A stretch of DNA of 64,000 nucleotides from Pirellula sp. (GTDB lineage Bacteria > Planctomycetota > Planctomycetia > Pirellulales > PNKZ01). The stretch spans positions 310,001 to 374,000 of the forward strand of contig PNKZ01000003.1 in the NCBI GenBank assembly GCA_013822735.1, read 5' to 3'. Below the pieces are notes generated by a model, which saw nothing but the letters and a program-made list of their open reading frames with translations, had not been told where the DNA came from and ran no database searches. Numbering within the stretch: position 1 is the stretch's first letter; every line of letters begins with the position of its first letter. Made by a program: the position numbers and the translations under genes. Of the stretch, positions 40,826-49,560 are shown one piece after another.

Positions 40826-41215
40826 TTAGTAAATTCCGAAACCGATACCGATGCCCGGGCGATAGTAATTGCCATAGCCGCCGTATCCACCATAGCCGCC
40901 ACGGTAGTAACTGCCGTAGGGACGATAGTAGTTGTTGTAGCCGCCGTAACCGTATCCATAGTTAGGTCGGTAATAGCTACCGTAGCCGCGACCGTAATAA
41001 CCGCCGTTGCCGTAGTACCCTCGGCCGTAGCCGCCGCCGTAGTAGCCCCAGCGAACCGGCGTGACGGCCACATTGCCGTTCGCTTGAGCGGTCGAAGTGG
41101 TCACCTGCGTTTGCGTACCAAGCAATTGCACCGGCCCGTGGTCTTTTGCCGATGCCGAACCGGCGCTCAGCGCGAGAGCGGCAACAATCGCCGCGGAAAG
41201 AAAAATGCCTCGCAT
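40826..41215 (-). CDS. small secreted Gly/Tyr-rich protein, copy B
   Basis: GGAG seven bases before the ATG at 41215 and a signal peptide (GIFLSAAIVAALALSAGSAS) define this 129-residue gene. The mature protein starts KDHGPVQLLGTQTQVTTSTA, then a short linker. It then has about 75 residues that are almost only Gly, Tyr, Asn, Arg and Ser (YYGGGYGRGYYGNGGYYGRG). Compare GPVQLLGT here with GPIQLIPS in copy A. Glycine-tyrosine-rich proteins of this kind form elastic or amyloid-like layers in other systems; the role here is unknown. Confidence 0.8.
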   Translation of the reverse strand: MRGIFLSAAIVAALALSAGSASAKDHGPVQLLGTQTQVTTSTAQANGNVAVTPVRWGYYGGGYGRGYYGNGGYYGRGYGSYYRPNYGYGYGGYNNYYRPYGSYYRGGYGGYGGYGNYYRPGIGIGFGIY

Positions 41216-41442
41216 AGCGAAACTCCTTCGAATCAAAACTTGTTCGTGCGGGCTACGGCAGACGCCTCGCCCGCGATGTGTTCCCTCCACTTCTATTGTA
41301 CGGATACCGACGCGCGGAGTTTTGTGCGGTGGATAAAATCCGCGTAACCTTCATCTCGTTGCCCGAAAGTATGACACCCGATGTTACGGGATGGGCGAGG
41401 AAGCTGCTTGTTCCGCGGCCGGCGCGATTCGCGATCGGCCGG

Positions 41443-42855
41443 CTACCGGCCGCTGAGCGGTGCGGCTTCAATAACCTTCCGCATTTGCCCGAGCAGGAAG
41501 AAGGAGCCGGTGACGCAAATGAGATCGTCGACACTTGGTTTCAAGGCATGCACCGCTTGCCAGGCGGTGGCCGGCTCGGAGGCGACTTGCCAATGACTCG
41601 TGCGACCCTCAACGCGCTGCGCGGCCGCGAGGCGGGCCAAGTCTTCGACCGGTACGGCGCGGGCATTGTTGCGATAGCGCGTCAGCACTACTTCGTCGAA
41701 CTCCGGCAGCAACTCGCGCAACATGCCGTCGACGTCTTTCTCAAGCGTGGTCGCGAAGACGAGAATGCGACGCCGTGCGGTGAAGCTCTCTCGCAAAGTC
41801 TCAACCAACGCGCGAACGGAAGCGACGTTGTGGGCCGCATCAAACACGATGCACGGTCGACGCCCGACGACTTCGACGCGTCCCGGCCATTGCACATTTT
41901 CCCAAGCGCGGCGGACGCCGGCCTCGGGCAGAGCCAGACCGCCGCGACGAAGTTCTTCGAGCACGGCCCACGCTACGGCGGCGTTCGCCGCTTGATGCCG
42001 GCCGGGAAGATTCAACGCCACGTCTGCTAAGGCGTGTTGCTCGGCGCCCGAGCGGATGTCGAGCCGACCAGTGGCGGGCGCGGCTTGCAGGTCGCGCGCC
42101 GGGCGGTACGTGAACTCGAAGTCGCGACCGAGTTCGGTGAGTCGACAACCGCGCTCGGCGGCAATGCGCCGCACCACGGCGCGAGGTTCGTCGTCGACCA
42201 CGCCGCTTACCACCGGCACGCCGGGCTTGATAATGCCGGCCTTCTCCCAGGCGATCTTGGCGAGCGTGTCGCCGAGCTCTTTCGTATGGTCGAGGCTGAT
42301 GCTGGTGATGACGCTCACCGCGCTCTGACAAACGTTGGTCGAATCGAGCCGACCTCCCATGCCGACTTCGAGCACGGCATGCGTAGCGCCGCGCTCGACG
42401 AAGTGCAGCAGTGCGATCGCGGTGGTGAGTTCGAAGTAAGTCGGGCCCAGGTCGGGAGGGGTCGCTTTGGCAAGTTCCTCGTCCATCGTCAACACGATCG
42501 GACGGATGCGATCGACGAGCGCGGCGAGTTCGAGCGGTTCGCAAAGTTTGCCGTCGACGACAAACCGCTCTTCCAGGCGTTCGAGATGCGGCGAGGTGAA
42601 CAAGCCGCACGAGTGCCCGCACTCGGTGAGCGCGGCGGCGACGAGCGCCGAGGTGGAGCCTTTTCCTTTGGTGCCGGCCACGTGCACGATCGTCAGTTTT
42701 CGATCGGGCCGACCCAGCCGAGCCAGCAGATCGCGCATGCGATCGAGCCGGTACTGCCGCTCCTCATACGGAACGGCGGTGCTCCGCTCGTAGTCGATGC
42801 GATTAAGCAGAAAGTCGATCGCCCCGCGACGGGCTTCTTCGACGGAAACAGTCAT
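41443..42855 (-). CDS. folC: bifunctional folylpolyglutamate/dihydrofolate synthase
   Basis: The ATG at 42855 gives 470 residues, the normal length. FolC adds glutamate to dihydropteroate or folates using ATP. The Mur-ligase fold is clear: RLGRPDRKLTIVHVAGTKGK then GKGSTSA (P-loop), GLFTSPHLERLEERF, YFELTTAIALLHF, AVLEVGMGGRLDSTNV, SISLDHTKELGDTLAKIAWE, KAGIIKPGVPVVSG, NLPGRHQAANAAVAWAVLEE and FDAAHNVASV. Residues before codon 1 in the longer frame have no family match. The gene appears monocistronic and is cytosolic. Confidence 0.95.
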   Translation of the reverse strand: MTVSVEEARRGAIDFLLNRIDYERSTAVPYEERQYRLDRMRDLLARLGRPDRKLTIVHVAGTKGKGSTSALVAAALTECGHSCGLFTSPHLERLEERFVVDGKLCEPLELAALVDRIRPIVLTMDEELAKATPPDLGPTYFELTTAIALLHFVERGATHAVLEVGMGGRLDSTNVCQSAVSVITSISLDHTKELGDTLAKIAWEKAGIIKPGVPVVSGVVDDEPRAVVRRIAAERGCRLTELGRDFEFTYRPARDLQAAPATGRLDIRSGAEQHALADVALNLPGRHQAANAAVAWAVLEELRRGGLALPEAGVRRAWENVQWPGRVEVVGRRPCIVFDAAHNVASVRALVETLRESFTARRRILVFATTLEKDVDGMLRELLPEFDEVVLTRYRNNARAVPVEDLARLAAAQRVEGRTSHWQVASEPATAWQAVHALKPSVDDLICVTGSFFLLGQMRKVIEAAPLSGR

Positions 42856-42916
42856 GCCGACGGCAACTCGGGTGCAGGAGGAAAAACTCCGTGACGAGAA
42901 CCGAGTGTAACATCGT

Positions 42917-42994
42917 GGCGAGCCGTAGGGTTGATCCCCGTCGTGTGGTATCCGCAATTTCTTGCGGCAACGGAGACCAACCCTACAGCTCGCC
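42917..42994. repeat. long inverted repeat with nested hairpin (cruciform-like)
   Basis: GGCGAGCCGTAGGGTTG (42917-42933) matches the inverse of CAACCCTACAGCTCGCC (42978-42994) at 16 of 17 positions. Inside the 44-base loop CCGCAA-TTTC-TTGCGG forms a second hairpin (42952-42967). It lies between folC and the small conserved protein and is not coding. Confidence 0.75.
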
Positions 42995-43016
42995 GAGCGG
43001 CCGAGCGAGGCTGCAA

Positions 43017-43244
43017 CTAGGCAACCATCTGACGGACGCGGTGTGGAGAAGACGTGGGATCGAGTCGGGCGTCGGATTCGCGTTGGAGGGAATCGCAGAG
43101 TCGGCGAAATTCATCCAGGTCGCGACGGAGCGATTCGGCCAAGAGCCGCTCCCGACGCTCGTCAGCACCTTGCCACTCTTCGTGACAGCGGTGCATGTGC
43201 TCGAGCAGGTCTTTCATCCAGAGAAACTTCGATTGGCGGGTCAT
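43017..43244 (-). CDS. small conserved charged helical protein
   Basis: GGGAG nine bases before the ATG at 43244 sets the start of this 75-residue protein. It is highly charged and helical: WMKDLLEHMHRCHEEWQGAD, RLLAESLRRDLDEFRRLCDS. Similar short proteins with a KDLLEHLxxCxxxWQ head and an LRRDLDEFRRLC helix are familiar from planctomycete genomes, but no function is assigned. There is no signal peptide or membrane span. It lies downstream of rpsR on the same strand, beyond two terminators, so it likely has its own promoter. Confidence 0.7.
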   Translation of the reverse strand: MTRQSKFLWMKDLLEHMHRCHEEWQGADERRERLLAESLRRDLDEFRRLCDSLQRESDARLDPTSSPHRVRQMVA

Positions 43245-43384
43245 CGGCTTACGAACTCCCTTCGTAGGCAAAGCAACGACGGACTTACAATGCATGCCGC
43301 GTGCCGAGAGCGGAGCCGCATGGAGGCGCGCGACCGGTACCTCACGATCAAGTGCCGACAAGTTAAGCACTTGCGGCGTTGCAG

Positions 43385-43424
43385 AAAAAACCGGCCGCCA
43401 GATATCGACGAATGCCGGCGGCCG
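43385..43424 (-). terminator. rho-independent terminator, minus strand, distal
   Basis: CGGCCGCC pairs with GGCGGCCG around a 17-base loop. On the minus strand the stem is followed by GGTTTTTT. It lies about 190 bases beyond the rpsR terminator and upstream of the small helical protein. Confidence 0.7.
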
Positions 43425-43572
43425 CGTGGTTGTAAAACTTACCCGCGAAACGAATCGTCAGAGGCGGTCGGCGTGCCGGTTTTTACAATCGCGAGAATGT
43501 GCGACTTACGGCTCAAGCATGGCGGGCGGACCGCCGACGTGGGGCGTCAACGGCTGACGACCTTCGCGCAGC

Positions 43573-43602
43573 AAAAAACCGCCGGCAGATTGTCGGCGGT
43601 TT
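43573..43602 (-). terminator. rho-independent terminator after rpsR
   Basis: AAACCGCCG and CGGCGGTTT form a nine-base stem around a nine-base loop, followed on the minus strand by more T residues. It starts 48 bases after the rpsR stop, the expected position. Confidence 0.85.
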
Positions 43603-43649
43603 GGAATGGTGCCGGTACCGAAGGCACCGGGGCGTCTGCACGTCGCGAA

Positions 43650-43940
43650 CTAGTCGGCGACGTACGGCAACAAGGCCATGAAGCGAGCACGCTTGATTGC
43701 GGCACTGACGGCGTGTTGGCTGGCGGCCGTGCAGCCGCTCTTCCGACGACCGATGATCTTGCCTTGCCGGCTAATGAGCTTCGAGAGCAACTCAAGATCC
43801 TTATAGTCGACGAACATCGGGCGCGGACGCTTGCCGTCGACGAAGATCGGGTCTTTCCGCTTGGTGCGGACCGTGGTCTTACTGCGTTTGCGGGCCGATG
43901 GACGACCGCCGGGTCCGCCGCTGCTGCTACCGAAACTCAT
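43650..43940 (-). CDS. rpsR: 30S ribosomal protein S18 (bS18)
   Basis: The ATG at 43940 gives 96 residues; a TTG four codons earlier is possible but has no better ribosome site. The C-terminal 55 residues are the invariant S18 core: [40 protein letters not shown] and [12 protein letters not shown]. The N-terminus is a Ser/Gly/Arg/Lys-rich extension. S18 binds S6 and 16S rRNA on the platform of the small subunit. In most bacteria rpsR sits between rpsF/ssb and rplI; here it is alone and has its own terminator. Confidence 0.96.
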   Translation of the reverse strand: MSFGSSSGGPGGRPSARKRSKTTVRTKRKDPIFVDGKRPRPMFVDYKDLELLSKLISRQGKIIGRRKSGCTAASQHAVSAAIKRARFMALLPYVAD

Positions 43941-44279
43941 TGCTCGATTCAACTTTCCCAGGCTAATAGGAGACGATCCGGAACTTCTTGCGAGCTACGC
44001 AGTGTAACGAAACAGGAGACGGGGGTCAAAGCGTCCGGCAGGGGTTTCTGCCGTTTTTTGATTGCCTGCGGCAACTATCTACCATCGGTCGCCCAAATGC
44101 CCAAGATTTGTCGAATGTTAGGCCGGGGTTTGTTTTTCGACCCGGGTTGGAGCCGCCGCTTGCGGGCGGTTTTACCCTCTCCTATAGTGCGCGGCGTCGG
44201 AAGAGCTCGAACAAGCTGTTTGACGCCCCGGCGAACTTTCCCGCTAGGTTGTACGTAAGGCATTGTAAGGCAAGGTTTT
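43941..44279. other. divergent gap between rpsR and the ABC operon
   Basis: The 339 bases separate two divergent starts. No coding frame has support. TATAGTGCG occurs at about 44182 as a possible -10 on the plus strand, but I cannot pair it with a -35 box. Confidence 0.4.
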
Positions 44280-45221
44280 GTGAGCATCATGATGGCAGCC
44301 GCTACGGCCGAATCCCGAACCTCGCGAGGCGCACCCTCGTCGGATGCCGGCATCGTCATCGAAACTCGAGGGCTGGCCAAGGTTTATCGCGATTTCTGGG
44401 GGCGCGAAAAGGTGCGAGCTCTCAAGGGTCTCGACCTCCAAGTGCGTCAGGGGGAAATCTTCGGACTTCTCGGACCCAACGGCTCCGGCAAGACGACGAC
44501 GATCAAGCTCTTGCTGGGACTTCTTTTCCCCACGAGCGGTCAGGCCTTTGTGATGGGCAAGGCCGCGACGGACGTCACGAAGAACGAGCGGATCGGCTAC
44601 CTGCCGGAGGAGTCGTACCTCTACAAGTTTCTCAACGCCGAGGAAACGCTCGATTTCTACGGCCGGCTCTTCAAGCTGCCGAAGAAGGTTCGCAAAGAGC
44701 GCATTGAGAAATTGCTCGACCTTGTGCGAATCTCCGGCGCTCGCAAGCGGCAGCTTCGCGAATACTCCAAGGGTATGACGCGCCGCATCGGCTTGGCTCA
44801 GGCGCTGATCAACGATCCCGACCTGATCATTCTCGACGAGCCTACCACCGGTCTCGATCCGATCGGTTGCCGCGAGATGAAAGACTTGATCATCGACCTA
44901 AAGGCCCGCGGCAAGACGGTGCTGATGTGCAGCCACTTGTTGGCCGACGTGCAAGACGTATGTGATCGCATCGCGGTGCTGCACCAAGGCGAACTTAAGG
45001 AACTCGGACGCGTCGATAGCTTGCTCAAGGTGCGCGACGTGACGGAAATTCGCGCCACGGGCATGTCGGAAGCCTGCAAGCAAGAAGTGCTCGCCGTCAT
45101 TGAGCGGCATCAGGGGAACGTGCAGCGAATCGATCATCCGACGACGACTTTGGAAGAACTGTTCTTGGAAATCGTGCAAGATGCGGAAGCCCGGCCGGGT
45201 CGCCGCGCTCAAGAAAGCTAG
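44280..45221 (+). CDS. ABC transporter ATP-binding protein (ABC-2 type)
   Basis: The GTG at 44280 follows AAGG; ATG codons at 44289 and 44292 are alternatives. The 313-residue protein has Walker [11 protein letters not shown], the Q-loop in [20 protein letters not shown], a divergent signature [15 protein letters not shown], Walker [14 protein letters not shown] and the switch His in [14 protein letters not shown]. The last 90 residues form the DUF4162-like tail seen in exporters with ABC-2 permeases. The permease gene starts 9 bases downstream. The probable substrate is unknown; such systems export lipids, polysaccharides or peptides or help gliding. Confidence 0.94.
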   Translation: MSIMMAAATAESRTSRGAPSSDAGIVIETRGLAKVYRDFWGREKVRALKGLDLQVRQGEIFGLLGPNGSGKTTTIKLLLGLLFPTSGQAFVMGKAATDVTKNERIGYLPEESYLYKFLNAEETLDFYGRLFKLPKKVRKERIEKLLDLVRISGARKRQLREYSKGMTRRIGLAQALINDPDLIILDEPTTGLDPIGCREMKDLIIDLKARGKTVLMCSHLLADVQDVCDRIAVLHQGELKELGRVDSLLKVRDVTEIRATGMSEACKQEVLAVIERHQGNVQRIDHPTTTLEELFLEIVQDAEARPGRRAQES

Positions 45222-45230
45222 GCACGACCC

Positions 45231-47084
45231 ATGACGACTTCTACTTTCACGCCCGCCGACGCGCTCGTCTGGCTGCGTCATCTTTCGGTGACCGCCGGCG
45301 TCACGCTCTTGGTCTGTTATCTCTACTGCTGGCCGCGCTACGGCTTTCTCGGCGCCGGAGATCGCATCTACTCGACGCTCGTGTCGGCGTTGAAAGACTT
45401 GGCGTTTCTATCGCCGCGGCGCACGCTGGCCATGGCCTGGCTCGCCGTGAAGGAGTCGGTCCGAAAGCAAGCGATATCCGGGTTAATTCTGTTTTTGCTG
45501 GTTTTGGCGATCGCGCTCTGGTTCCTTGATCCGGAATCGATCGATCCCTCCGCGCTTTACATCACGTTCGTGCTCACGGCGGTCAACTACCTGATTCTGC
45601 TCATGGCGGTGATTACGAGCGCCTTCAGTTTGCCGAACGATCTGAAGAATCGAACGATTTATACCATCGTTACGAAGCCGGTGCGCCCGAGCGAAGTCAT
45701 TCTCGGCCGGATGCTCGGCTTCACCGCGGTCTGCACCGTGCCGCTCGTGGTGATGGGGGTAAGCAGCTATTTCTTCGTCGTTCGTGCGCTAGACCACACG
45801 CATATTTTGGCCGAAGCCGATATGCGGTTAATGACGAAGGAAGAGGCAAATTTCGCCGGCCTGCCCGAAGGCTCACGGGAAGGAACAACGTCGACTTCGC
45901 ACAATCATTCCCATCGCATCTTGGTGAAACCGAACGGGGAAGGCATCACGGAAACGAGCGATGCGACGCGGATCGCCAATGATGATTCCGCCAACTTTCT
46001 CGAACGGTTCGGGCAGAGCCATCGCCACCGCGTGACTGCGACGGAGCGCAACGGCAAACGCATCTACGAAGTCGGTCCGCCGGAAGGACAGTTTCATGCC
46101 CGCGTGCCGGTTCACGGCGAGCTAAAGTTTCGGGGCATCGACGGGGGCGTCGACAACGACGGCATGAACGTCGGCAATTGGACCAAGCGCGGCTACGTCG
46201 CCGGCGGCACGTTGGCGGCGGCGTTGTATACGTTTCAAGACGTCGACGAAAAGCTGTTTCCCGACGGTCTGCGACTGCAGATGGATATTCGCCTCTTTCG
46301 CACGACGAAAGAGGGGCTCAACCGTCCGATTCTCGGCAGCATTGTGCTGCGCAATCCGCTTTCCGGGTTGGCCAGCGCTCCTCGCAACTTCGCGGCGCGC
46401 GAATACTTCACCCTCGATCAATTCGTACCCCGAAAACTTACCGACCCTTCGGGCAAGCCGCTCGACTTGTTCAAAGACTTGGTGCACGACGGCAGCGTCG
46501 TGTTGGAGCTGCAATGTATCCCGCGCTCGCAATTCTTCGGCGTGGGACCGCAAGACGTGTATTTGCTTGCCCGCGAAGGGCGCTTCGACGTGAACTTCGC
46601 CAAGGCGTTTGCCGGCATCTGGCTGCAAATGGTGCTGGCCGTCGTCATCGGCGTTACGTGGAGTACCTTCCTGAGCGGCTCCGTGGCGATGCTGGCCACG
46701 GCCGCAACGATCTTCGGCGCGGTGCTGAAACCTGCGCTGATCAAGGTCGCGGAGGGGAATCTCTACGGCACGTCGACCAAGAGCGGCGGCATGATGGAAT
46801 CGGCCGTTCGCGTCGTGAATCAGAAGTCGGTGATGACCGAGCTGGATGAAGGGGTCACCACCGACATCATCTTGGGCTTCGATAAAGTCATGGCGGGCGC
46901 CATTCGCCAAGCACTCAACTTCGTTCCCGACTTTTCCGCCATGAGCGACGTCGACTCCGTGGCGCGGGGCTTCGACATTTCGCCCCAGCTGCTGTGGGAG
47001 CACGTCGTACAAACCGGAGCGTTCGCGGTGCCGCTGTTTCTCGTCGGGTTTCTCGTGTTTAAGCTCGTCGAGGTGGCGAAATGA
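45231..47084 (+). CDS. ABC-2 type permease with large extracytoplasmic insert
   Basis: The 617-residue membrane protein begins with a helix at about 15-35. It then has an amphipathic segment and a hydrophobic cluster (ISGLILFLLVLAIALWFLDP, TFVLTAVNYLILLMAVITSA) that includes the ABC-2 coupling region SLPNDLKNRTIYTIVTKPVR. Residues about 185-455 form a large hydrophilic domain outside the membrane with a His-rich patch (TSTSHNHSHRILV). Two further membrane regions follow (MVLAVVIGVTWSTFLSGSVA and the C-terminal VPLFLVGFLVFKLVEVAK). The ATG of the next gene overlaps the TGA stop, so the two are translationally coupled. Confidence 0.88.
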   Translation: MTTSTFTPADALVWLRHLSVTAGVTLLVCYLYCWPRYGFLGAGDRIYSTLVSALKDLAFLSPRRTLAMAWLAVKESVRKQAISGLILFLLVLAIALWFLDPESIDPSALYITFVLTAVNYLILLMAVITSAFSLPNDLKNRTIYTIVTKPVRPSEVILGRMLGFTAVCTVPLVVMGVSSYFFVVRALDHTHILAEADMRLMTKEEANFAGLPEGSREGTTSTSHNHSHRILVKPNGEGITETSDATRIANDDSANFLERFGQSHRHRVTATERNGKRIYEVGPPEGQFHARVPVHGELKFRGIDGGVDNDGMNVGNWTKRGYVAGGTLAAALYTFQDVDEKLFPDGLRLQMDIRLFRTTKEGLNRPILGSIVLRNPLSGLASAPRNFAAREYFTLDQFVPRKLTDPSGKPLDLFKDLVHDGSVVLELQCIPRSQFFGVGPQDVYLLAREGRFDVNFAKAFAGIWLQMVLAVVIGVTWSTFLSGSVAMLATAATIFGAVLKPALIKVAEGNLYGTSTKSGGMMESAVRVVNQKSVMTELDEGVTTDIILGFDKVMAGAIRQALNFVPDFSAMSDVDSVARGFDISPQLLWEHVVQTGAFAVPLFLVGFLVFKLVEVAK

Positions 47085-48616
47085 ACGCCGGTTTTCAACG
47101 CAAAGTCGTGTACTTGGTGCTCATCGCGGCGCTCTTGGTCCCTGTGGCGCTGTTGGGGCGACCGGCGGCGCTTAGCCCTGAAACGGGGCGCGATTCCGGC
47201 GGCGGCAAGCTCGCGTCGCTGCGCGAAGAATACAAACTTGGCCAAGCGCAGCTCGGCCAGATCGACCCGACCTCGAGCGCCGTCCGTTACGTCTCGCTTG
47301 GTTTGCACGGTGTAGCGGTCTGCATTCTGCAGCAGAAGGCGGAAGAGTTTCAGAAGCAGGAAGATTGGATCAGTCTTTCCGCCGTTCAGAATCAGCTCAC
47401 TTATCTGCTGCCCTATTATGTGAACGTGTGGCAGAACCAAGCTTGGAACGTCTCTTACAATATTTCTTCCCAATGGGACGACTATCGCGATAAATACTTC
47501 TGGGTCATTCGCGGGCAAAAGTTGCTGCATACGGGCATGCAATTCAACGAGCTCGAACCGATGTATCCGCACTACCTGGGATGGTATCTCGCGCACAAGC
47601 TGGGGCAGTCGGACGAACGGCGCGAATATCGACGGCTCTTCGCAGCCGATAAGACTTCGCGAAACGAACTATTACCGAACGTCGCCGAGATCGACGGCGG
47701 CTGGGGCGAGGAGCGGGATAGCTGGCTCTACGGCAAGCGATACTTGCGCTTTGCCCAAGACATGGTCGACCATCGCGGAGCGATCTTGCGCGCGATGTCG
47801 CCGGAGAATTTTCACGTTCAGACGCCGATCGCGCAATCGAAGTATGCCGAAGCGATGGTCACCGAGGGAAATTTCGGCGACAAGGCGAAGGCCGGCTGGC
47901 GCGGGGCCGAGCTCGATTGGCGCGCCTTGGGCAACCGCGAGTTTCCCTCCGAGCACGGCTTCTTTTACCGCATCGAGCAAGGTGCGAAGGCCGCGGAAGA
48001 TCTGAAGACGACGCGTGCCAAATTGGAAGACATTGCGCCGGGTTTGCGTGAGCAAATGGTTGACGAGAAACGGGCCAAGCTGAGCGCCGAACAGCGCCAA
48101 GCGTTGGCGACTCCTCACGATGCGCGCACGGTCGCCGAGTCCCGCTTAGCATACGAAGCCGAACTCGCGACCGTGGTGACGAACTACGACGTCGCCGAGC
48201 GCGTGCCGCCGGCAAAGCGAGACGAGGCCCGGCAATTGGCCGTCGACGCCGAACGGCTATCGAAATTGGCCGACGAGTGCGCTAACGGCCGCAAGATCTA
48301 CAACTACGACTATTGGCTTCAACGCAGCGAGATGGAGCAAACCGAGGAAGCGTTGACGGCGCGGGAGCTGTTCTATCAAGCCCTGCGCGACTCAGACGAT
48401 AGCCCCTGGAAGGCTCGCGAGAAATTTGACGATGCGTTCGCGCGTTGGCGGAAAATTCTCGACAAGTATCCGACGATGATCGACGATCAGACGGCGTACG
48501 AAGTCAAGGATCAGATCGACGTGTATCGCGCAGTGCTCAAGCAACTGGATCAACCGTTCGATCGATCGAAGTTTATCTTGCGCGACCTGCTCGATAAGGT
48601 TGAGCCGCTGGAGTAG
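47081..48616 (+). CDS. membrane-anchored helical partner of the ABC-2 system, unknown family
   Basis: The start overlaps the permease stop by 4 bases (ATGA) and has GAGGTGG upstream. The 511-residue protein has one N-terminal membrane helix (VYLVLIAALLVPVALLG). It then has a long extracytoplasmic part that is mainly helical, with WQNQAWNVSYNISSQWDDYR, HYLGWYLAHKLGQSDERREY and charged coiled-coil segments (about 310-420). In related bacteria similar partners with TPR-like folds occur next to ABC-2 permeases but have no firm function. It probably forms part of the same envelope complex. Confidence 0.78.
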   Translation: MNAGFQRKVVYLVLIAALLVPVALLGRPAALSPETGRDSGGGKLASLREEYKLGQAQLGQIDPTSSAVRYVSLGLHGVAVCILQQKAEEFQKQEDWISLSAVQNQLTYLLPYYVNVWQNQAWNVSYNISSQWDDYRDKYFWVIRGQKLLHTGMQFNELEPMYPHYLGWYLAHKLGQSDERREYRRLFAADKTSRNELLPNVAEIDGGWGEERDSWLYGKRYLRFAQDMVDHRGAILRAMSPENFHVQTPIAQSKYAEAMVTEGNFGDKAKAGWRGAELDWRALGNREFPSEHGFFYRIEQGAKAAEDLKTTRAKLEDIAPGLREQMVDEKRAKLSAEQRQALATPHDARTVAESRLAYEAELATVVTNYDVAERVPPAKRDEARQLAVDAERLSKLADECANGRKIYNYDYWLQRSEMEQTEEALTARELFYQALRDSDDSPWKAREKFDDAFARWRKILDKYPTMIDDQTAYEVKDQIDVYRAVLKQLDQPFDRSKFILRDLLDKVEPLE

Positions 48617-48664
48617 CGTTGTTGCGGGGGGCAAGTTTGGCGACGCCGTTGTATTCTTGACGCC

Positions 48665-48697
48665 AAAAAACAAGCGGCGGGATTTACTCCCGCCGCC
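48665..48697 (-). terminator. rho-independent terminator after the Gly/Met-rich gene
   Basis: GCGGCGGGA and TCCCGCCGC form a nine-base stem around a short loop. On the minus strand it is followed by TTGTTTTTT. It lies about 57 bases after the stop of the Gly/Met-rich secreted protein. Confidence 0.85.
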
Positions 48698-48753
48698 GGT
48701 CAGGCTCCGCCAATGAGTTCCGTGTGCCGCGAGTTGCGGCAGTTCGTTGATTT

Positions 48754-49560
48754 TTAGAGTTTCGGTAAGGCCGTGCTTGAGCCTTGGGCCTTCTCTTCGA
48801 GTTGCTTAGCGATATAAGCCTTGGCCTGCATCGCGGCCTGAATCTCTTCCGGATGGAAGTAAGGGACTTCCGGGCCGTTGAGCGGCTTGAGCGTCTTGGC
48901 CGCGAGCTCTTCAAAGCTCATTTCGTTTTGATGGTGCCAAGCCAAGACTTGGGCCACGCGTTGCGTGACCTTGCCGTCGACGAGCAACTTAATCGTTTCG
49001 CGAACCTCGGGCTTCATACCGATTGATTCCGGCGAACGCATTTCGTATTTCATTGCGGCCCGCGGATCCGCCTTGCCGTGTTCCAAGCAAACACTGACGA
49101 ACGGGACTTCGCCGACCTTCTCTGCGGCCACGTTGAAGAAGTTGCCGCCGCCGCCGCCACCCGCTCCACCGCCTCCCATGCCGCCGCCGCCTCCCATGCC
49201 GCCGCCCGACATTTGAGCTCCGCCGCCGCCACCGCCCATGCCGCCCATGCCGCCCATGCCTTGGGCGAGTACGTGCACGCCGACAAACGCGTCCGGCAGC
49301 TTTACGTTCACCGGCTTATCGGTCTTGTTGGTGATGAATACCTTTCCTTGCGCCACATCCTTGTGCACCATTTTCACTTCGATCTGGCCCTTCTTGACCG
49401 CGTCGAAGAGCTCGACGGTTTCGTTGGCCGGATTGAATTGACCAGGCTTCAGCGCCCGACCCGACGTCGAGAGTTCCGCAGCATGCGCGGCGGCCGGGGC
49501 CGCAAGCAACAACGCCGCGCCAAGACAGGCTAGAACGGCACGAGCCATACGAACTTTCAT
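48754..49560 (-). CDS. secreted protein with Gly/Met-rich insert, unknown family
   Basis: The 268-residue protein has a signal peptide (ARAVLACLGAALLLAAPAAA). Residues about 30-95 are a beta domain (GQIEVKMVHKDVAQGKVFIT, then NKTDKPVNVKLPDAFVGVHV). Residues about 100-137 are a low-complexity Gly/Met stretch (GMGGMGGMGGGGGGAQMSGG). The C-terminal half is helical (RETIKLLVDGKVTQRVAQVL, WHHQNEMSFEELAAKTLKPL). Similar proteins with the same order occur in planctomycetes, without known function. It faces the ABC operon end to end, with a terminator for its own strand between them. Confidence 0.8.
   Translation of the reverse strand: MKVRMARAVLACLGAALLLAAPAAAHAAELSTSGRALKPGQFNPANETVELFDAVKKGQIEVKMVHKDVAQGKVFITNKTDKPVNVKLPDAFVGVHVLAQGMGGMGGMGGGGGGAQMSGGGMGGGGGMGGGGAGGGGGGNFFNVAAEKVGEVPFVSVCLEHGKADPRAAMKYEMRSPESIGMKPEVRETIKLLVDGKVTQRVAQVLAWHHQNEMSFEELAAKTLKPLNGPEVPYFHPEEIQAAMQAKAYIAKQLEEKAQGSSTALPKL

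Larger units (their letters stand above)
43245..43649. other. gap after rpsR holding two terminators; possible small RNA
   Basis: The 405 bases between rpsR and the small helical protein contain two rho-independent terminators facing the same way (43573-43602 and 43385-43424). About 150 non-coding bases between them end exactly at the second one. I see no open frame worth keeping. Confidence 0.5.
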
